NCBI GenBank assembly: GCA_024691625.1
Contig: JAILNL010000113.1
Coordinates: 1-10,654 of the forward strand
From: Schwartzia sp. (in: firmicutes)
Lineage (GTDB): Bacteria > Bacillota > Negativicutes > Selenomonadales > Selenomonadaceae
Reading direction: 5' to 3'
Length of the DNA stretch: 10,654 nucleotides
Notes under the pieces: generated by a model
What the model saw: the letters and a program-made list of their open reading frames with translations, nothing else
Databases searched by the model: none
Told to the model about the DNA's origin: nothing
Made by a program: the position numbers and the translations under genes
Part shown: positions 1 to 5,926 of the stretch, one piece after another
Layout: each line of letters begins with the position of its first letter
How positions within the stretch are numbered: the first letter of the stretch is position 1

Positions 1-917
1 CCCTGTGCAATAGCCTGTCCATACGAAGGCATAGGAGCCTGCATCATAGGCGCTGCCTGTGGAGCAGGTGCCATCGGAGGCGGTGCTGCTGCCATCGGAG
101 GCGGTGCTGCCGGAGCTGCCGGCGGCGGTGGCGGAGCCGCAGGTGCGGGTGCCGGTGCCGGTGGCGGTGCTGCCACCTCTTCCTCAGCCTTACTGCTGTT
201 CATGAGGCTTTCAACCATTTCCCTTGCGATACCGAGCGGAAGAATCTGCATAATCTGGCTGTCGATGAGTCCATCAACCTCCATGCGGAAAGAAATTTTC
301 GCAACAACATCGTCCCCGCCAACAATCTCCGTTACCTTATCCTCGGAGCCGAGGTCGATAAGATTGACCTTCGGTGGAGAAATATCAATCTTCTTATTGA
401 ACATCGTCGACAGAGACGTGGAAACAGAACCCATCATCTGATTCATTGCCTCTCCGACAGCGCTCATATGAATCTCATTGAGGTCTTCAGGCGGATTTGT
501 TCCATCGCCGCCCATCATGAGATCTGCGATAATGCACGCATCCTGCGCCTGAATGGCAAGAATATTATTTCCATCAATACCAATCGTGTACCCGACCTCA
601 ACAATGAGATAAGGCAGCGGATATGTATTACGGATAGAATTCATTGTGTCGACAGATACCGTCGGCGTAGTAATCGAAACCTTATGACCAAGCAGCACAG
701 AAAGCGTTGTTGCAGCACTGCCCATGGAAATGTTGCCGATCTCGCCGAGCGCATCCTTCTCCATGTCGGACAAGGGGCTGCCCAGATCCGGAGCCGCTGC
801 ACCATCAGCAGCGGGTTCCGCTGCATCAGCTGCAGGTGCGCTGTCTGCCGGTGGAGCTGCACCGCCGCCGTTAAGCAGGGCATCAATCTCCTCCTGCGAA
901 ATCATATCATCACTCAT
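1..917 (-). CDS. fliY: Flagellar motor switch phosphatase FliY, 3'-truncated by window edge
   Basis: C-ring switch protein that also removes phosphate from CheY-P. The visible 305 residues start with ATG and run off the window without a stop, so the C-terminal FliN/SpoA domain is presumably outside. Residues 5-15 (ISQEEIDALL core) form a CheY-P binding peptide like that of FliM. An Ala/Pro/Asp-rich linker covers about 18-48. Two CheC-type active-site motifs, D/S-x3-E-x2-N-x22-P, are both intact: D55/E59/N62/P85 and S152/E156/N159/P182. From about residue 249 the chain becomes a Pro/Ala/Met-rich linker containing a 21-bp tandem repeat, which normally leads into the SpoA domain. The start overlaps the fliM stop by 8 bases, indicating translational coupling. 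The paired phosphatase motifs separate it from plain FliN. Seen directly: motifs and linker. Inferred: the missing SpoA domain. Confidence 0.93.
   Translation of the reverse strand, partial: MSDDMISQEEIDALLNGGGAAPPADSAPAADAAEPAADGAAAPDLGSPLSDMEKDALGEIGNISMGSAATTLSVLLGHKVSITTPTVSVDTMNSIRNTYPLPYLIVEVGYTIGIDGNNILAIQAQDACIIADLMMGGDGTNPPEDLNEIHMSAVGEAMNQMMGSVSTSLSTMFNKKIDISPPKVNLIDLGSEDKVTEIVGGDDVVAKISFRMEVDGLIDSQIMQILPLGIAREMVESLMNSSKAEEEVAAPPPAPAPAPAAPPPPPAAPAAPPPMAAAPPPMAPAPQAAPMMQAPMPSYGQAIAQ
70..111. repeat. 21-bp tandem repeat in fliY linker (two copies)
   Basis: Two adjacent 21-bp units, 70-90 and 91-111, differ only in their last base. In the fliY frame each encodes a seven-residue Ala/Pro/Met block (A-PPPM-A type). 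It sits in low-complexity DNA coding for a Pro/Ala-rich linker (about 25-175) and is probably a slippage-type duplication that changes linker length. Confidence 0.9.
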
Positions 918-1914
918 CTGTATCTTCATCTCCCTCTGGAGCTACTCGCGTAATCTGTACGGCAGCTCTTTTTCCGAATGTACCCGGCCTGCAGAAGAAC
1001 TTTCTCCTCTTGCCGATAAGGCACGACAGTTCATCTTTGACCTTCGTATCAAGCTGGAGAACATCTCCATATCCGAGTGTAAGGAACTCCCGAATGGATA
1101 TTTCTATTGACCCAAGCTCTACTACGAAAGGCACCTTCGTTTTGGCTATCTTCTTTTGCAATATTTCAACCTGCTCCGGGTGGTTCTCCTTAGAAACGGA
1201 GGACGCTACCCAGAAGGTCGTTGTCAATTTCGACATAATCGGTTCGAGAACAAGATACGGGATACAAATATTCATGAATCCCTCGACCTCGCCAATCGTT
1301 ATCTTCAGAGTGATGATGACAACCATATCACTCGGCGGAACAATTTGAACGAATGCCGGATTTGCCTCCATAACCTCGAGACGCGGTGTTATATGTACCA
1401 CGTTCGCCCATGCTTCACGGAAATGTTCAATGGCTTTCGCAAAAGTTCTTCGAATAACCGCTTCTTCTATTTCCGTCAGCGTACGAGGCTTAATCGTGTT
1501 CGCTCCCGTTCCGCCAAACACACGGTCAATAATGGAAAACGCAATGCTCGTATTGAGCTCCATGATTATGTTGCCCTTAAGAGGCGGAACCGCCAGGACT
1601 CCGATAACGCTCGGATTTCCCAATGATTGAATAAATTCCTGATAGGTAAGCTGTTCTACAGAAGCGACCTCTATATCTACCAGACTTCGAAGGTTAGTTG
1701 ACAGATAAGTGTTCAGCATGCGGCCGAAATTCTCATGCAGCATCTGCAATGTACGAATCTGGTCCTTCGAGAACTTATCAGGACGTTTGAAGTCATATGT
1801 TTTGACTTTTTTCTGCTGTTCTTCTGCCTTAACTTCGTCTGCGGAAACATCACCGCTTGAAATTGCAGACAGAAGCTTATCTATCTCAGATTGAGACAGT
1901 ACGTCATCTGCCAA
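910..1914 (-). CDS. fliM: Flagellar motor switch protein FliM
   Basis: Core C-ring protein that receives CheY-P and connects FliG to FliN/FliY. The protein has 334 residues, the usual family length. The CheY-P binding peptide LSQSEIDKLL is at 6-15. The conserved stretch beginning YDFKRPDKFSKDQ is at about 40, and the FliG-contacting FGGTG loop is at about 133-137 within the CheC-like middle domain. A SpoA-type C-terminal domain (about 250-325) follows, then an acidic tail. The start codon is TTG: no ATG lies nearby, and a full AAGGAGG Shine-Dalgarno sits seven bases upstream. This start also gives the family N-terminus MADDVLSQSEID. It lies 37 bp after fliL, and its stop overlaps fliY by 8 bases. 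Confidence 0.97.
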   Translation of the reverse strand: MADDVLSQSEIDKLLSAISSGDVSADEVKAEEQQKKVKTYDFKRPDKFSKDQIRTLQMLHENFGRMLNTYLSTNLRSLVDIEVASVEQLTYQEFIQSLGNPSVIGVLAVPPLKGNIIMELNTSIAFSIIDRVFGGTGANTIKPRTLTEIEEAVIRRTFAKAIEHFREAWANVVHITPRLEVMEANPAFVQIVPPSDMVVIITLKITIGEVEGFMNICIPYLVLEPIMSKLTTTFWVASSVSKENHPEQVEILQKKIAKTKVPFVVELGSIEISIREFLTLGYGDVLQLDTKVKDELSCLIGKRRKFFCRPGTFGKRAAVQITRVAPEGDEDTDE

Positions 1915-1921
1915 TCTTCAC

Positions 1922-1928
1922 CCTCCTT
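1922..1928 (-). promoter_or_regulatory. Strong Shine-Dalgarno for the TTG start of fliM
   Basis: On the minus strand this reads AAGGAGG, the full anti-16S consensus, followed by GTGAAGA and then TTG. It decides the start of fliM and may offset the weak TTG initiation codon. Confidence 0.85.
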
Positions 1929-1951
1929 CCCTTTGATATGGATTTCGCCTG

Positions 1952-2485
1952 TCACTGGAGGACAAAGCTTGTGATGTACACGTTGTAAACTGAGCCCTCA
2001 CCCAACGTGTGGTTCACCTTGACCTTGATTTTATCTTTCAAAGCCTCCTGCTTCTGCGCATCAAAACCGTCCAGCGGCTCCGAACGCAGAATCTGGAGTA
2101 CCGTATCCAGCATCTTTGTCTCAGCAACAGGATTCAGCTTGCCTTCCTTGATATTATCCTGTTTTCCCGGATTCATTTCGAGAACAATGCCAACCTTGAG
2201 GAAACGTCCCCCCTTGATTCCTCCGACATTGACAAGAAGACCATCCTTCGCGTCGCCGAGCTTAATGAACACGCCCGGATCATGATAACGGGGTGCCCCT
2301 TCCTCCGCTACGGAGTTCGACAGAATCTTTGTCGCAACAAAGTAAGAAATACCTGCAGCCAATACGAGGCCGACTACAACTAAGACTGCGATAATAATAA
2401 TGGGAGACTTTTTCTTCCCCTCGGCCTGGGCTTCCGCTTCTTTACCCTCATCGGCTGCGTCTGCCGGTTTCTTTTCGTCTGCCAT
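1952..2485 (-). CDS. fliL: Flagellar basal body-associated protein FliL
   Basis: Single-pass inner-membrane protein that associates with the stator units around the MS ring. The protein has 177 residues from the chosen ATG. It has a charged Lys/Glu/Ala-rich cytoplasmic N-terminus (about 1-26), one hydrophobic helix (about 27-51, IIIIAVLVVVGLVLAAG core), and a periplasmic FliL domain ending in the typical VYITSFVLQ-like strand. A TTG two codons upstream is also open, but GAGGAG lies nine bases before the ATG and only three before the TTG, so the ATG at 2485 is preferred. It lies 67 bp after flbD and 37 bp before fliM, as in many Bacillota fla/che operons. Confidence 0.94.
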   Translation of the reverse strand: MADEKKPADAADEGKEAEAQAEGKKKSPIIIIAVLVVVGLVLAAGISYFVATKILSNSVAEEGAPRYHDPGVFIKLGDAKDGLLVNVGGIKGGRFLKVGIVLEMNPGKQDNIKEGKLNPVAETKMLDTVLQILRSEPLDGFDAQKQEALKDKIKVKVNHTLGEGSVYNVYITSFVLQ

Positions 2486-2529
2486 TCTCAATCACTCCTC
2501 TACTCTCTTTTCATAATTTATGCGATACA

Positions 2530-2544
2530 GGAAGCTGTGCTTCC
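2530..2544 (-). other. Small intercistronic hairpin between flbD and fliL
   Basis: Perfect inverted repeat with 6-bp arms (GGAAGC / GCTTCC) and a 3-base loop in the 67-bp flbD-fliL gap. The transcript has no U-run after it, so it does not look like a terminator. It may be an mRNA processing or stability hairpin, or chance. Confidence 0.4.
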
Positions 2545-2552
2545 GAATCCCC

Positions 2553-2753
2553 TCAATACTTCTGCAGCGCACGGCGGTATGCCATGACTCTCCTTACTAC
2601 CTCATCCATCGGCTCATCAACGATAAGCTTTTTTCCATTGATGAGAGTGACAACTGTATCAGGAGTTTCCTCTATTGTTTCTATTATTTCGGCATTGAGT
2701 ATGAAAACTCCTTTTTTATTTACCTCAGAATTAAATTTTGTGAGCTTTATCAT
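2553..2753 (-). CDS. flbD: Flagellar FlbD/SwrD family protein
   Basis: Small cytoplasmic protein of 66 residues, close to the usual family size. It matches the FlbD/SwrD pattern: MIKLTKFN at the start, then LNAEIIETIEETPDTVVTL (about 19-37), then NGKKLIVDEP and a final helix with VVRRVMAYRR. In Bacillus subtilis the homolog SwrD is known to increase flagellar motor power and swarming; the same role here is inference. This is not the unrelated Caulobacter transcription factor also called FlbD. The ATG is preceded by GAGG at eight bases. It lies directly before fliL, the usual neighbour, and 38 bp after the MotE-like gene, where Bacillus would have fliK, flgD and flgE in between. Confidence 0.93.
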   Translation of the reverse strand: MIKLTKFNSEVNKKGVFILNAEIIETIEETPDTVVTLINGKKLIVDEPMDEVVRRVMAYRRALQKY

Positions 2754-2791
2754 CCGTTTTACCTCATTCCCCTCTGCAGCCTGAGCCCTGA

Positions 2792-3442
2792 TTATTGCTC
2801 TGCCGGTTCTATCGGCAGATTAGGCTCTGCATTTTCGGCATCTCCCGGCGAACTCATTCTGGAACGTGCTCCGGAATATATGACCCGAGTAAGCCTTGCC
2901 GACTTTTCAGGTTCAAACGCCGTGAGAATCTTCGCACACTGCGATTCATCCATACGCTGCAAAATAGCAATTGTAATATCATCATTAAGAGCATCCATAA
3001 TAGCCGCGGCATCCTTAGGCTTCATTTCATTGTAGAGACGTGCCAGCTTCGTAACGCGCTTTTTCTCTGCGGCCTGCTGCTCCTTTTTCTGCTTCTCAAT
3101 TTCAGCCTTTGTAAGTACAACCGGCTTGGATTCCTCAGGCTTCTGCTTTGCCTTGTCCTTATCCGGTTCCTTCGCCTTGTCCTTATCAGCCTGCGCCTTA
3201 TCGGCTTCAGCAGTCTGCGCCTGCTCTGTCTCCGTTTCACCGCCCTGACGCTTCACAAAAAACTGTCCGATGACAGGCATATCATAAAGCTTCATGCTCT
3301 CATTGATTTTATCTACATCAAAAATACGGAGATATATTCCGACGAAAAAACCTGCACCAATCAACAGGACAAGCAGGAAGAGCATTGCGAGCACCTTAAG
3401 GATGCGCCGCTTTTTCGAAGGCTGTCCATTTGTATCTGCCAT
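2792..3442 (-). CDS. MotE/YlxF-like membrane protein with MgtE-N-like domain
   Basis: 216-residue protein at the position of Bacillus ylxF. It has a basic N-terminus (KKRR at 10-13) and one transmembrane helix at about 14-37. A highly charged, probably coiled-coil region rich in Lys/Glu/Asp/Ala/Gln (about 66-128) contains a repeated DKDKAK element. An MgtE-N/MotE-like helical domain (about 130-173, with LARLYNEMKPKDAAAIMDAL and AKILTAFEPEKSARL) follows, then a polar tail. In other bacteria MotE acts as a chaperone-like factor for the stator protein MotC and for assembly; the role of this YlxF-type relative is not established. The chosen ATG has GGGGAAG about eight bases upstream, but an in-frame 9-codon ORF with its own Shine-Dalgarno abuts it. 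The gene follows the lytic transglycosylase by 64 bp. Confidence 0.85.
   Translation of the reverse strand: MADTNGQPSKKRRILKVLAMLFLLVLLIGAGFFVGIYLRIFDVDKINESMKLYDMPVIGQFFVKRQGGETETEQAQTAEADKAQADKDKAKEPDKDKAKQKPEESKPVVLTKAEIEKQKKEQQAAEKKRVTKLARLYNEMKPKDAAAIMDALNDDITIAILQRMDESQCAKILTAFEPEKSARLTRVIYSGARSRMSSPGDAENAEPNLPIEPAEQ
3150..3187. repeat. 24-bp-spaced direct repeat in the MotE-like gene
   Basis: The 14-base string gccttgtccttatc occurs at 3150-3163 and 3174-3187, 24 bp apart, and a shorter related copy follows near 3195. It encodes the repeated DKDKAK pattern in the charged coiled-coil region, and being in frame it changes only helix length. Confidence 0.7.
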
Positions 3443-3472
3443 TTACGCTTCCCCGTCCTTTTTATCTGCCAT
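3443..3472 (-). CDS. Putative 9-codon leader mini-ORF in frame with the MotE-like gene
   Basis: Reads ATG to TAA and encodes MADKKDGEA. AGGTG stands five bases before its ATG, a plausible ribosome site. Its TAA is followed immediately by the ATG of the MotE-like gene in the same frame, and the first ten bases of the two ORFs are identical (ATGGCAGATA). It could be a translated leader that couples initiation, a relic of a longer N-terminus, or an accidental duplication. The peptide resembles the start of FliL (MADEKK). Translation is not proven. Confidence 0.35.
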   Translation of the reverse strand: MADKKDGEA

Positions 3473-3488
3473 AACTTCACCTGTTTTC

Positions 3489-3507
3489 AATGACGGCAGC
3501 CGTCATT
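3489..3507. other. Perfect 19-bp palindrome at the end of the lytic transglycosylase gene
   Basis: Perfect inverted repeat: arms of nine bases (AATGACGGC / GCCGTCATT) around a single central base. It overlaps the first base of the transglycosylase stop codon region and lies before the mini-ORF and the MotE-like gene. As RNA it could form a short hairpin, but no U-run follows, so a rho-independent terminator is unlikely. A DNA operator or an RNA processing/stability element are alternatives. Confidence 0.55.
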
Positions 3508-4121
3508 TATTTGTAAAGGTCAAGCACAGAGTCAACATAAGCCTCTGTCTCGCCATACGGAGGTACCCCTCCATGGTCGCGTACCGCCTGCGGACCGGCA
3601 TTATACGCAGCCACTGCCTTTTTGATATCTCCGCCGAAGGACTGCAGAAGCTGGCTGAGATATTTCGCTCCGCCGTCAATATTCTGCTGTGCGTCGTACG
3701 GATTTATTCCAAGAGTAGCGGCCGTATCCGGCATAATCTGCATTATGCCTACCGCCCCTGCCTCCGAGACAGCATCCTGATGGAAGCCCGACTCAACCTC
3801 GGCAACAGCCGAAACAAGCGCGGGATCTACATTATATTTCTGCGCAGCCGCGGCGATTACATCATGATATCCCGCATCAAGCCCTGTAGCAGAGGCTACT
3901 CCGTTAAAAGGAGCTGAAGGATTCGTTCTTGATGTATTTGAAGCCGCTGTGGTCGGATTAACAGCATTCCCGTCCGAACCCCGTTTTGCAGATGAAGTCT
4001 TCATCTGTTCATCAAGCATGGACTGGAAGCTTGTATTTCCACCCGGTCTGCGGCGCATTCCGACGCGGTACTCAATATCCGCAACACGCTGCATTACCGC
4101 GTTAAGCGACGATAAATCCAT
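3507..4121 (-). CDS. SLT-type lytic transglycosylase in flagellar operon
   Basis: Predicted peptidoglycan lytic transglycosylase (SLT/GH23-like) of 204 residues, likely opening the cell wall for the rod. The catalytic domain covers about 84-204: catalytic Glu110 in the EVESGF motif, GIMQIMP at 125-131, and AYNAGP at 172-177, all family hallmarks and all intact. The first 40 residues are hydrophilic (MDLSSLNAVMQRVADIEYRV start) and 41-80 is a Ser/Thr/Asn/Pro/Ala linker. There is no hydrophobic Sec signal peptide or membrane helix. The flagellar export gate, whose ATPase genes lie just upstream, is a plausible route; that is inference. It is not FlgJ-like at the N-terminus as far as I can see, and its enzymatic domain is not the glucosaminidase of Salmonella FlgJ. 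Its ATG shares one base with the fliJ stop (TAATG). Confidence 0.9.
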   Translation of the reverse strand: MDLSSLNAVMQRVADIEYRVGMRRRPGGNTSFQSMLDEQMKTSSAKRGSDGNAVNPTTAASNTSRTNPSAPFNGVASATGLDAGYHDVIAAAAQKYNVDPALVSAVAEVESGFHQDAVSEAGAVGIMQIMPDTAATLGINPYDAQQNIDGGAKYLSQLLQSFGGDIKKAVAAYNAGPQAVRDHGGVPPYGETEAYVDSVLDLYK

Positions 4122-4588
4122 TATGCATGCGCCTCCTGACGTGTATTTCTCATGTAAAGCTGAAGACCGATTTCATCAAGCATCTTGTTCTCTTCAAAGA
4201 GAATTTCATCTTTGTATTCCTGAAGGCGTTTTTCCTTCAGCTGCTCGATGCTCTTAAGACGGCTCATGAGCTTCAGAAGCTCCTTGAGGCATGCCTGCCT
4301 GTCCGCCTGACGCTGCAGTATTACCTGCTGCTGCTGCTCGATCTGCTGACGTTTCCAGTTAAAAAAGCTGTTATACGTCGTGAGTGTCCCGACTGTAATA
4401 CGCTTTCCCTCAGCCGTAAGCTCCGCATAATCACGCTGGCCTTTTGCCATCTCCTGCAAAAGCACCTGCAGATATTCACGCGCTTCGTCCAAAAGACGTG
4501 TTGCCTCTGCGAATTTCAGCTCGGCATCTTCCTTTTTGCGCCGCGTGACGTCAAGATATTTTTCAAGTTTAAAGCGGAACTTCTTCAT
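4121..4588 (-). CDS. fliJ: Flagellar export protein FliJ
   Basis: Central stalk of the flagellar type III export ATPase, inserted in the FliI ring and linking it to FlhA. The 155 residues are almost entirely charged helix with heptad character, as expected for the family's antiparallel coiled coil. It starts MKKFRFKLEKYLDVTRRKKE, a typical FliJ N-terminus (F-x-F-x-L-x-x-x-L), followed by Glu/Gln-rich helices including a QQIEQQQQ stretch. The ATG has AGGGGA about six bases upstream. It lies 27 bp after fliI and overlaps the next gene by one base. Identification rests on the N-terminal pattern, size and position, since FliJ sequences diverge strongly. Confidence 0.92.
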   Translation of the reverse strand: MKKFRFKLEKYLDVTRRKKEDAELKFAEATRLLDEAREYLQVLLQEMAKGQRDYAELTAEGKRITVGTLTTYNSFFNWKRQQIEQQQQVILQRQADRQACLKELLKLMSRLKSIEQLKEKRLQEYKDEILFEENKMLDEIGLQLYMRNTRQEAHA

Positions 4589-4615
4589 TGCTTTCCCCTG
4601 CTCTTGTATTGGAGA

Positions 4616-5926
4616 TTAAATCCCCTCAAGCTGCTGTTTTGTCTGTTCAAAGGTTGTCTTTTCAAAGACACCCTGACAGAGGAATTCATTGATGGCATCA
4701 ATTTTTTCAATTGACTCATCAATTTTCTTGCTCGAGCCCTTTACATAAGCGCCGATATGAATCAAATCCTCGGCTTCCTTATATACCGCGAGCAGCGCGC
4801 GCATATTGCGGTTTGCCGCCATGTGCTCATCCTCAACGACATCGCTCATAACACGGCTGACGCTTGCAAGAACGTCAATGGCCGGGAAATGGTTCTGCGC
4901 CGCGATTGCTCTCGACAGAACAATATGACCGTCAAGAATGCTTCGAACGGCATCTGCAATAGGCTCGTTCATATCATCACCGTCAACAAGAACGGTATAG
5001 ATACCTGTAATAGACCCCTTATCACTCGTTCCAGCACGCTCAAGAAGCCGCGGAAGCAAAGCGAAAACCGAAGGAGTATACCCTCGTGTGGCAGGCGGTT
5101 CTCCGATGGTAAGTCCGACCTCACGCTGTGCCATAGCAAAGCGTGTGACAGAATCCATCATTAATACTACCTTCTTGCCCTGGTCTCTGAAATACTCCGC
5201 TATCGCCGTAGCAGTCATAGCTCCCTTGATACGCACAAGCGCAGGGCGGTCAGATGTAGCAACGACGACAACAGCCCTTTTCAGGCCTTCCTCTCCAAGA
5301 TCGCGCTCAATAAAGTCGCGTACCTCACGTCCACGCTCTCCTACCAGAGAGATAACGCTGACATCAGCCTCAGTATTTCTCGCAATCATTGACAGAAGTG
5401 TAGATTTACCGACACCGCTTCCGGCCATGATACCAATACGCTGGCCGGAGCCCAAAGTAATCAGCCCGTCAATAGCACGGACCCCAACGAAAAGGGACTC
5501 ATGAATACGCGGACGAAGCAAAGGATCCGGCGGCGATGCCTGCAGCGGATACTCCAGCTTGCTGATGATAGGGCCTTTCCCGTCCATCGGGTTGCCCAGT
5601 CCGTCCAGCACACGTCCGAGAAGCTGCGGACCTACCTTGACCTGCAGTGTTTTTTGTGCCGAGACTACCTCACATCCCGGCCCGATGCCCGCCATGTCAC
5701 CGACCGGCATCAGAAGGACCTTGCCTTCGCGGAAGCCAACTACCTCCGCTGGAATCGGCTCAACCCCCGGAAATCTGGATTTTATATAGCAAAGCTCTCC
5801 CATGCTTACATTCGGGCCCTTGGACTCTATGACGAGTCCGATGACCTGAACAATCTTGCCGCTCATTTTGATTGGCTCGCTTTCTTCAATTGCCTGGGAA
5901 AATCTTTTGAGGTTGGGTTCAATCAT
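4616..5926 (-). CDS. fliI: Flagellum-specific ATPase FliI
   Basis: Hexameric ATPase of the flagellar type III export apparatus, related to the F1 beta subunit. The protein has 436 residues, full family length. Walker A is GSGVGKST at 169-176, the catalytic Glu197 lies in VGERGREV, and Walker B is VVLMMD at 253-258. The FliI/YscN signature TRFAMAQREVGLTIGEPPAT follows from 261, with RGYTPSVF just after it. All are intact, and the C-terminal helical domain is complete. It starts with ATG overlapping the fliH stop in an ATGA arrangement, so the two are translationally coupled, matching the FliH-FliI complex. Confidence 0.98.
   Translation of the reverse strand: MIEPNLKRFSQAIEESEPIKMSGKIVQVIGLVIESKGPNVSMGELCYIKSRFPGVEPIPAEVVGFREGKVLLMPVGDMAGIGPGCEVVSAQKTLQVKVGPQLLGRVLDGLGNPMDGKGPIISKLEYPLQASPPDPLLRPRIHESLFVGVRAIDGLITLGSGQRIGIMAGSGVGKSTLLSMIARNTEADVSVISLVGERGREVRDFIERDLGEEGLKRAVVVVATSDRPALVRIKGAMTATAIAEYFRDQGKKVVLMMDSVTRFAMAQREVGLTIGEPPATRGYTPSVFALLPRLLERAGTSDKGSITGIYTVLVDGDDMNEPIADAVRSILDGHIVLSRAIAAQNHFPAIDVLASVSRVMSDVVEDEHMAANRNMRALLAVYKEAEDLIHIGAYVKGSSKKIDESIEKIDAINEFLCQGVFEKTTFEQTKQQLEGI

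Noticed and set aside
25..175. GC-rich short repeats as a CRISPR array or regulatory repeat
   Set aside because: The repeats are codon-periodic and encode a Pro/Ala linker in frame with fliY, with no spacer structure.
641..886. 81-residue minus-strand frame inside fliY
   Set aside because: Out of frame with fliY, which has conserved phosphatase motifs across this stretch. The product is compositionally odd and has no ribosome site.
2530..2544. Hairpin between flbD and fliL as a terminator
   Set aside because: Only 6-bp arms and no T-run afterwards on the transcribed strand, and genes continue in the same direction, so termination is unlikely. Kept only as a weak hairpin.
2795..3493. Plus-strand open frame of 232 residues opposite the MotE-like gene
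   Set aside because: Complement of a Lys/Glu-rich coding region, giving a Leu/Arg/Cys-rich shadow. The minus-strand gene has a transmembrane helix, a domain match and operon context.
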